Of a DNA stretch of 64,000 nucleotides, positions 57,892-64,000 are shown piece after piece. How positions within the stretch are numbered: the stretch's first letter is position 1; each line of letters starts with the position of its first letter. Location: positions 3,673,001-3,737,000 of the forward strand of contig NC_085922.1 of NCBI RefSeq assembly GCF_035222485.1, read 5' to 3'. Made by a program: the position numbers and the translations under genes. The DNA is from Podospora pseudoanserina. Its lineage: Eukaryota > Ascomycota > Sordariomycetes > Sordariales > Podosporaceae. The notes under the pieces are model-generated. The model saw nothing but the letters and a program-made list of their open reading frames with translations, was not told where the DNA came from and did no database searches.

Positions 57892-59051
57892 ATGATACCC
57901 CCTATTGACGATCTGGTTCTGCAGCAAAATCCCGAATTTGCAGCTCTTTACACCACCCTCACAACAGTCATCCTCAATCCCGATGCCTCCACACGAAAAG
58001 ACCCCAAGGCCAAAAAGCGAGCTGCGGTGAGAAAGGTGCCGCTTACACCTCTTTTTGTCGTCCATGTTCACATAGATACTGACCCCCGAACCAGGAACTC
58101 GACACCCACCGGCTCAAAACAGCCAAACATCACCTCCTCATCAACGCCATCTCCACCGCCCACCCAACAACAGAACAACCACCCCCTCCAGCCCAAGAAA
58201 AACCACCCCTCCTCCGCCACCGCTCAACCTGCTCCTGCCTCCGAATCCCAACCCCTGAAACCATCTGGTCCCTCCCGCCACCCCTCCCCTAGCCCAACCA
58301 AGCCCCCCCTCCCTCCCTCAGTCCCTCCTCGACCTCCTCCTCCTCCTACCCCCCCTTTGTCCCCAACTCCCCCATCCCTCCCCCAGCTCCCCCTCTTGCT
58401 ATCCTCTCCCCATTCTCCCTCCTCCCCTCCCACGTCCCCCTCCTCTCCTCGTTCTTGTCTCAAACCCTCCACACCAGCGCCTTAACCCTCGCCCGCCTCT
58501 CCCAACCAAACACCAACCCCTCCTTCCTCCACCGCTCCATCCCTTCCCTCCCAGCCTTCACCCTCACCCAGCTCGAAACCCTCCACCACAAGAAATACTC
58601 CCTCCTCCGCTCCCGCCTCTCCCTCGCCGTCTCGGTCAGCAACCTCCTCGATCAGCAAATCCTCATCCTCTCCAAGCTGATCAGGTCCCTCGAGGCCAAA
58701 CACGGGCCCGTATCTCGGTGGCTAGAATACTCGGCCTCCGAAAGGGCCCTCGTCGCGCAGAAGCAGGAGCTCGAGATCAAAGCTCTCAGTCGGGCGCTCA
58801 AAAAAGAGGTTTACAGTCCAGAAGTGGCCACGGCGTTGGGGAATTACTCTCGACATCTGAGGGATGCCAAGTCGCGGTTAGGAGAGAGAATCAAGGGGCT
58901 GGAGGGGGAGCTGGGGGAGTATCACCACCAAGACGCAAGCACGGAAAGAGAAAAGACGAGGAAAATGAGGGAAATGGCGAGGGTGTATGCTGACATGGGG
59001 AGGCAGTTGGACGAGGTCAGAAAGGATTTGGAGAGGTTGGATACTGCTTGA
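57892..59051 (+). CDS. Conserved fungal coiled-coil protein of unknown function
   Basis: Model: exons 57892-58026, 58095-58267 and 58322-59051, 345 aa. The first intron (58027-58094, 68 nt, GTGAGA) is sound. Exon 2 then meets an in-frame TAG at 58290-58292 in very C-rich DNA. A 54-nt GT...AG segment (58268-58321) removes it in frame, though its donor, GTCCCT, is poor. The N-terminus (MIPPIDDLVLQQNPEFAALY) and the Lys/Arg-rich helix after it look conserved; I recall hypothetical fungal proteins beginning this way. The middle is Pro/Ser-rich. The C-terminal 200 residues form a long charged coiled coil (SLEAKHGPVSRWLEYSASE onward) ending RKDLERLDTA. No catalytic motif. If the second intron is wrong, the gene may be truncated or the base call faulty. 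Confidence 0.6.
58268..58321 (+). other. Candidate 54-nt in-frame intron containing a TAG
   Basis: The only GT in the exon before the in-frame TAG is at 58268, and CTCAG ends at 58321. Removal joins TG|T without a frame change and leads into continuous coding sequence. The donor and branch site are weak. Confidence 0.4.
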
Positions 59052-59268
59052 GAGGGAGAATCAAATCAGATCAAACCAAGCTTCTTTTTGTGTACAAGCC
59101 CAATCCCATCCATCGTCTATAGATACGATAAATCTTTGTCTATACGACAAGGCATCTTTTTTCTTCCCTTCACACACACGCGCGCGCAAAAAAACAAACC
59201 CCCAATCACCCAAAATGTACTCCGGAAATTTTTCATGTTTTACTTCTTTACATTATTTTTACAGGTGT

Positions 59269-60902
59269 TCAACCGGTAACCTTGAAGATGGCCTCGGCCA
59301 GTCTCCCCACGTTGCCGGTGGTGATGCCAGCAACCGAGATTCTCCCGTCGCGGGTGGCGTAGACGCTGTGCTCCTTGGCCAGCGCATCCATCTGCTCGGG
59401 CGACAGGCCAGTGTAGGCAAACATGCCAATCTGGCTGGTGATGTGGCTCCAGTCGTGCTTGCTGCCGAGCTTCTCGAGGTTCTCCTTGAGGAGGGCACGC
59501 ATGGTGATGATGCGATCGGCCATCTCCTTGACCTCGACAAGCCACTGGTCGTAGAGGGCGGGGGTGTTGAGGATCTCGGCGGCGATGCGGGCACCGTGGA
59601 TGGGGGGGTTGGAGTACATGGGGCGGACGAGGATCTTGATCTGGGAGTCGACGCGCTTCTTCTCCTCGGCGCTCTCGCAGACGATGGAGAAGGCACCGAT
59701 GCGCTCGCCGTAGAGACCCATGTTCTTGGCGAACGACTGGGAGAGAGCAACGTTGTGACCCTGGGCGACAAAGTGGCGGACGGCAAAGGCATCCTTGTGG
59801 ATGTCACCCGAGGCAAAGCCCTGGTAGGCCATGTCGAAGAAGGAGTAGTGACCCTTGGCCTTGACGGCCGCCTCGATCTCCTTCCACTGCTCGGGGGTAG
59901 GGTCGACACCGGTGGGGTTGTGGGCGCAGGCGTGGAAGAGGAAGATGGAGCCGTTGGGGGCCTTGTTGATGTCGGCGATCATGCCCTCGAAGTCGAGGCC
60001 GATGGTCTCCTTGTTGTAGTAGGCGTACTTCTCCACGGCGAGGCCGGAATCCTTGAAGACGGCGGCGTGGTTGGCCCACGAGGGCTGGGGAATGTAGATG
60101 GTCTTTGCGCCGGGGAAGAACCTGGCGAGGAAAGCGCCGCCAATGCGGAGGGCGCCAGTACCGGAGATGGACTGGGTGATGGCAACACGGTCGAGGGCCG
60201 GGGAGTCCTTGCCATAGGCGAGAACGGCAGCGGCCTTGGTGAACTCGGGGACACCGGTGATGCCAGCGTACTCCTTGTTGAGGCGCGAGGCAATCACCTT
60301 CTCCTCAGCCTGACGGACAGAGGGCAGGACATAGGGCTTTCCAGCGTCATCGCGGTAGGCGCCGACACCTTGAGGGGGGGTTGTTAGTCTCGCGCGCGGG
60401 ATATTCGCTTTTGGGAACGGGAACGGAACGAACCGAGGTTGATCTTCTTGTCGAAAGTGTCGGCCTTGAAAGCTTCCGTGATACCTGGAGACGAGCAACA
60501 TACGTCAGTTTTCGGTCTTGGGTCTGTGACGCCTTGCGCAAAGGCAACCGGGAGGAACAAACACACCAAGAATGGCCTGTGAAAAGTCATCGACGGGTCC
60601 CGGTGGTTAGCAAAACGTCATACGGCACTGGACACTACCTCATGCGCGCGCGAGGAACCGTCGGGAAGACTGGTGGTAGGGTGACAGGAAACATACATCC
60701 TGTTGCAGAAGAACGTTAGCTACTGACAGTTGCGCAAAGGCAACCACGCCGTTGACGCCGTTGACACGGTTGGACAGATCAACCAAAAACATACTGGGGG
60801 ACCTTGAGGGACATTGGCCCACGTAGAAGCAGCGCGGAGGGTGAATTGGGCGCGGCCAGCAAGGGCGGCCCGGCGCGAAACCACTCTGAGGGAGGAAAGC
60901 AT
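59269..60902 (-). CDS. Aspartate aminotransferase, mitochondrial, with two microexons
   Basis: Model: exons 60902-60795, 60699-60697 (3 nt), 60576-60567 (10 nt), 60484-60434 (51 nt) and 60368-59269, 423 aa. The enzyme exchanges amino groups between aspartate and 2-oxoglutarate with PLP and feeds the malate-aspartate shuttle. The N-terminus ([20 protein letters not shown]) is a mitochondrial presequence. Conserved parts are NVPQGPP, then D from the 3-nt exon, AILG from the 10-nt exon, ITEAFKADT and [11 protein letters not shown]. Downstream come [31 protein letters not shown] and the PLP lysine in [14 protein letters not shown] (about residue 270). All four introns (95, 120, 82, 65 nt) have GT donors, CTAAC/CTGAC branch sites and YAG or AAG acceptors. 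Skipping the 3-nt exon would delete one Asp without a frame change. Confidence 0.93.
60567..60576 (-). other. Predicted 10-nt microexon (AILG)
   Basis: GCCATTCTTG is bounded by TTTTCACAG and GTGTGT on the minus strand. It supplies Ala-Ile-Leu and the first base of Gly, residues conserved in the family and not encoded anywhere else between the flanking exons. Confidence 0.88.
60697..60699 (-). other. Predicted 3-nt microexon (GAT, Asp)
   Basis: On the minus strand the context is CTAAC...CAACAG|GAT|GTATGT, so a complete branch site and acceptor precede it and a perfect donor follows. The GAT restores the Asp of the GPPD-x-ILG motif of class I aspartate aminotransferases (GPPDPILG in the mammalian mitochondrial enzyme). 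Confidence 0.75.
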
Positions 60903-61855
60903 CTTGCGTCTCGTCTGTCTCTCTGAGGAGGTGTCAGTGTCGAGGTGAAGGAGAGAGAAACAACACAGAAATGACGGTTGGGAAGGTGTGGATTTTACCT
61001 CGCCGGTCTGGCAGTTCTAGAGTCTACCGAGTTTCTTGGGTAGTGAGCTGTGGTTCGATGCGCCTTCGAAATGGGGGGGGTTCAAGTGGCTTGTGGGTGG
61101 GTGGTTCCCCGTCACATCACCTGTTGGAGGTGGGGCAGAAAAGTTTTTGACCAATTGTTGTGCTGGAAACCCGAGCAGCATCCCACGAACGGTGCCGCCA
61201 CGGAGCTGGATTCCGTCCACCCCCGACCTCGGCCGAGCTACCCCGGCCTCAATGTGACTCTTTCTGGCGGCTGAATGCAATCCAGCTGTCATCTTTTCTC
61301 TTTTTGCTCTCCCTTATGGTCATCAATCAGCGAGGCTGCAGCTGAGAGTCTGGACTTGTTTCGGCGTTTAGGGTTCAACCACAGCTTTTGGGGAAATGGA
61401 GGGGAATGAGGGGTAGCTGTTGATGTTGCTGGGCCAACCACTCTAACACCGATTTACTAGCGAGGTAGCTGACATGTGAACACCATGAAGGCCTATTCAC
61501 TGCTTCAGAGGTTGTGAGATGACAAGTTAATCGATGAGATCAGATGAAGTTGCCTTCCACTTCAGTTCTGTGTAATGGCTGATCCGATGTTTGGGAAATC
61601 GTCATCACGTTTGCCTTCGGTCTCACCTCCCACGGCAACCACATCATCACAATGCAACGCTGGCGTGTGCGAGCCGGAATAGGGGCTCAGGGGTAAGGGT
61701 CAGCACACACTCCCTTTACTGATCGGGCTCGATGCATCTACGGGTGCAACCAGCATGGCAATCATGGAAATTCTTGACGCCAGTTGGTAGCAAACACGGA
61801 TGTCGCAGTGTCACTGTCATCCCATCCACGTATCTGCTTAAACATCACCCACCAG

Positions 61856-61861
61856 TATAAG
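61856..61861 (+). promoter_or_regulatory. TATA-like element of the CFEM gene
   Basis: TATAAG about 108 bp before the ATG at 61969. Confidence 0.35.
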
Positions 61862-61925
61862 TTGACCCCTGAGCACGCCATCATCTACTATCACCATCAT
61901 CAAAGACAGTTCAAGACTGCTACAT

Positions 61926-61967
61926 CACCATCACCACCACCACCACCACCACCACCACCACCACCAC
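61926..61967. repeat. (CAC)n microsatellite abutting a start codon
   Basis: About 14 CAC/ACC units in the CFEM gene leader, ending two bases before the ATG (CCACCACAATG). Confidence 0.9.
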
Positions 61968-61968
61968 A

Positions 61969-63123
61969 ATGCATCTCCACCCAACCGTCCCGCTTGTCGT
62001 CTTCCTGGCTCGGGCCTCGGCCCAGGTTCACAGGATGGAGTTCGCCGACTCCTCCTCCCCCTCCATGCGCTCGCTGGCCGCCGAGTGCCCTGCAACAGCT
62101 GAGATGCCCAAGTGCGCCGTATGTTTTCCCTCTATTATACCCTCGGTTTGACACTAACACGAAAACCAGATCAGCTGCATCGACACGGCCGCGTCCTCCA
62201 ACGGCTGCCCCACCGCCTCCGACCTCACCTGCCAGTGCAACAACTGGGCCGCCATCCAGCAAGCCGCCGCCCCCTGCGTCATCGCCGCCTGCGCGGCAAA
62301 AGCCCCCGATGTCCTCTCCATCGCGAGCGAGATCTGCTCCCAGTGCGCTGGCGTCCCGGTCGCCCAGACCATGAACGGGGCGGCGAACTTGCAGTGGGCG
62401 GCTGCTCAGCCTACGGGGAAGGCGTCGGTTCGTCGTAGTCAGGAGGGCCAGCTTCGCGATTGGGAGGATCTCTGGGTGGATGAGGAAGGGAAGGGGTGGG
62501 TGACCTTGCCGAGGAGGGCTGTCGTTGGTGCCGTGGCCAAGGAGACGGGACGGCCGGTGGTGCCGAGGGAGGTTTTGGAGCAAGACAGAGACAGGAAGAT
62601 GCTGGCCCGGGCTGACCGCAAGCCGTTGGGACCGATCGACGTCAACTCCCTTGACCTTTCAGAAACGGGTCCCGAGCTCCCTGACTTTGGGTCTGGCAAG
62701 TCAACGGACCCTAAGGAGCCTGACTTTGGCACTGACGGGGCCCTCTCTTTCCACTCCGAGGGCCTGGAGCTTCCTGACTTCGGGTTTGACGAGTCCCAGG
62801 CCCCCGAGCTGCCCGGCTTTGGGTCTGAAAAGTCCAAGGGTCACGAGCTGGCCGACTTTGGCGGCGAGCCCACTGAGCTTCACCCTTGCTGGCCAGCAGG
62901 CTACCGGGGCTCTGGAAGCTTGCGGTCGTGTGATGATTTGCCCGACCACGACGGTGACAACCTTGGCGGAGCTGAGGAGAAGGATTTCGAGCAGACGAGA
63001 TCCCGCACGTGGAAGAGAAAGACTGATCTTGTTTATGAAAAGGAGGAGCAGGAGAGGTTGAGGCAGTTGAAGGATATGAAGGAGCAGGAGAAGCAGGGTG
63101 AGCAGATGAAGTGGACGTGGTAG
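61969..63123 (+). CDS. CFEM-domain secreted protein with a repetitive acidic tail
   Basis: Predicted 367 aa from exons 61969-62118 and 62170-63123; one 51-nt phase-0 intron (GTATGT, CTAAC, CCAG) falls inside the CFEM domain. The signal peptide is MHLHPTVPLVVFLARASAQ. The CFEM domain (about residues 35-110) has its cysteines in CPATAEMPKCAISC, NGCPTASDLTCQC, PCVIAAC and EICSQC, and keeps the Asp just before the CxC pair that binds heme iron in Candida Csa2-type proteins. No hydrophobic GPI-anchor end exists, so the protein should be secreted and not anchored. After the domain come about 100 unremarkable charged residues, then a block of degenerate repeats centred on PDFG (residues about 217-290) and a Glu/Lys/Gln helical tail. 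A role in heme/iron uptake, or as an effector, is possible. Confidence 0.87.
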
Positions 63124-63286
63124 AACGCAAACAGGAATGCCTTCACTGAGGCAGGTGGGTGCAAGAAGGACTGAAAAGAAGGATTTAGATTGATGATGGT
63201 TATGGTATCATTAAATTCATGCTGATCGCTCTACCTCGCACTCCCCGTCTATGTCTATCTCTGTGTCTGTACCCATTTTCTACCAC

Positions 63287-64000
63287 TCAAAGGGAAGCCT
63301 TGGCCTCGGGCTCGTTTTCCAAGACGAATCTGTATCTCGGCGCTCCCTTCTCGAAATCGACAATAGCCTGGTTGGCGTCCTTCATGGGGATGGTAGAAAT
63401 CCACGGCTTGACACCCTTGGCGAGGGCCAAGTCGAACATCTCCCTGATGTCATCCGGGCTGCCGATCAAACTGCCAGTGATCTTGATGCGCTTGAAGATC
63501 AAGGGCTTCTGCTGGAAGGTTGGGAAGCCGTCATCGGGCAGACCGACCTGCACAAAGACACCGTCAAACTTGAGCAGGTTGAAGTAGTCCTGTACCGGCA
63601 TGTCGGTCTGGCTGACAGTGCAGACGATCAAATCGATGGTGTTGGCGTGGGTCTTGCCCCATCTGGGGTCTTCGGCGGTAGCGATGAACTCGTCAGCGCC
63701 CATCTTGAGGGCGTCCTCTTTCTTGGCGTTTGTTCTAGAGATGACAACGACCTTGTCCGCACCGAGAGCCTTGGCCCACATGACACCAAAGTGACCGAGG
63801 CCACCGAGACCGACGATGCCGACTGTCTTGCCAGGACCGGCGCCGTGGTGCTTGAGGGGAGCGTAGGTGGTCACACCACCGCACAACATCGGAGCGGCCT
63901 CGGCGCTGGAGATGCCCTCGGGAATCTTGACGGCGAAGCGGGCGGGAACGCGGTTGTAGGTGGCGTAACCGCCGTAGGACTTGCCGCCGTTGAGGTAGAC
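63287..64000 (-). CDS. NADP-dependent zinc alcohol dehydrogenase (cinnamyl-alcohol-dehydrogenase type), 5' part outside the window
   Basis: The last 237 codons are present; the frame runs off the window edge at 64000. Visible are the end of the catalytic domain (GGYATYNRVPARFAVKIPEG, AAPMLCGGVTTYAPLKHH, with Cys of the CGG motif) and the Rossmann domain with VGIVGLGGLGHFGVMWAKAL. It is followed by VVVISRTNAKKEDALKMGA, where Arg-Thr after the strand suits NADP. The C-terminus is complete (YRFVLENEPEAKASL). This is the class of yeast Adh6/Adh7, which reduces medium-chain and aromatic aldehydes. The zinc ligands of the N-terminal part cannot be checked here. Confidence 0.9.
   Translation of the reverse strand, partial: VYLNGGKSYGGYATYNRVPARFAVKIPEGISSAEAAPMLCGGVTTYAPLKHHGAGPGKTVGIVGLGGLGHFGVMWAKALGADKVVVISRTNAKKEDALKMGADEFIATAEDPRWGKTHANTIDLIVCTVSQTDMPVQDYFNLLKFDGVFVQVGLPDDGFPTFQQKPLIFKRIKITGSLIGSPDDIREMFDLALAKGVKPWISTIPMKDANQAIVDFEKGAPRYRFVLENEPEAKASL

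Larger units (their letters stand above)
60903..61968. other. Divergent intergenic region, 1.1 kb
   Basis: Upstream of both the aminotransferase (-) and the CFEM gene (+). It contains a TATA-like element and a (CAC)n leader repeat near the latter. No frame of interest. Confidence 0.6.

Noticed and set aside
58987-60387. 466-codon plus-strand frame rich in Gly/Val/Asp
   Set aside because: Antisense of aspartate aminotransferase.
60577-60794. One 218-nt intron without the 3-nt exon
   Set aside because: It would drop the Asp that the family conserves after GPP, although full acceptor and donor signals flank a GAT; kept only as the alternative model.
1-64000. Transposons, retroelements, virus-derived sequence, dispersed 5S rRNA
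   Set aside because: No transposase, reverse transcriptase, integrase or capsid-like frame, no long terminal repeats and no 5S internal motif were seen on either strand.

Overview
The window is nuclear DNA of a filamentous ascomycete, most likely a Sordariomycete of the Sordariales type. The evidence is the gene set (SAT4/PTH11-type membrane protein, HET-domain gene, CFEM secreted protein, Prm1, a single-chain tryptophan synthase with the alpha domain first) and the introns, which are mostly 46-120 nt with GTRNGT donors, CTAAC/CTGAC branch sites and YAG acceptors. No bacterial operons, CRISPR arrays, rRNA genes or recognisable transposons were seen. All exon coordinates are hand-made from splice motifs plus frame continuity, without transcript data.

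Layout. 0.4-9.6 kb is accessory: a GT1 glycosyltransferase (+), a SAT4-family seven-helix protein (-) and two tandem major-facilitator permeases of the anion:cation symporter type (-). 9.6-14.1 kb holds no gene I can support. 14.1-18.5 kb is a very large coiled-coil, proline-rich protein (+) whose last intron may end on an in-frame TAG. 20.1-22.3 kb has a small Cys/His protein (+) and a broken DUF829/TMEM53 hydrolase-like gene (-). 24-26 kb is a three-KH RNA-binding protein (-). 27.5-29 kb is a secreted pepsin-like protease (+), followed by a decayed ORF. 30.7-32.2 kb is 6-phosphofructo-2-kinase/fructose-2,6-bisphosphatase (-). 34-37.5 kb has an intronless cytochrome P450 (-) and a small secreted Cys protein (-).

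39.8-45.6 kb holds the ribosome-biogenesis helicase HAS1 (+), a GFA-type glutathione-dependent enzyme (+), a small conserved protein (-) and an SDR-like protein without its catalytic tyrosine (-). Two intron-containing tRNA genes, Glu(CTC) and Gln(TTG), lie at 46.0-46.2 kb next to a HET-domain pseudogene. 49.4-54.9 kb carries trp-3 tryptophan synthase (-) and the cell-fusion protein PRM1 (-). 56.6-60.9 kb carries mitochondrial ribosomal protein bL28m (-), a conserved coiled-coil protein (+) on a shared divergent promoter, and mitochondrial aspartate aminotransferase (-). A CFEM protein (+) and the 3' part of an NADP-dependent alcohol dehydrogenase (-) close the window.

The genes do not form one pathway; housekeeping genes alternate with accessory ones. 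The most striking observation is in the aspartate aminotransferase gene: a predicted 3-nt exon encoding one conserved Asp, followed by a 10-nt exon. Two other genes have putative in-frame introns that remove an in-frame TAG. Three genes (DUF829, HET, and an unknown at 29.5 kb) look broken, which may be real decay or homopolymer errors in the assembly.
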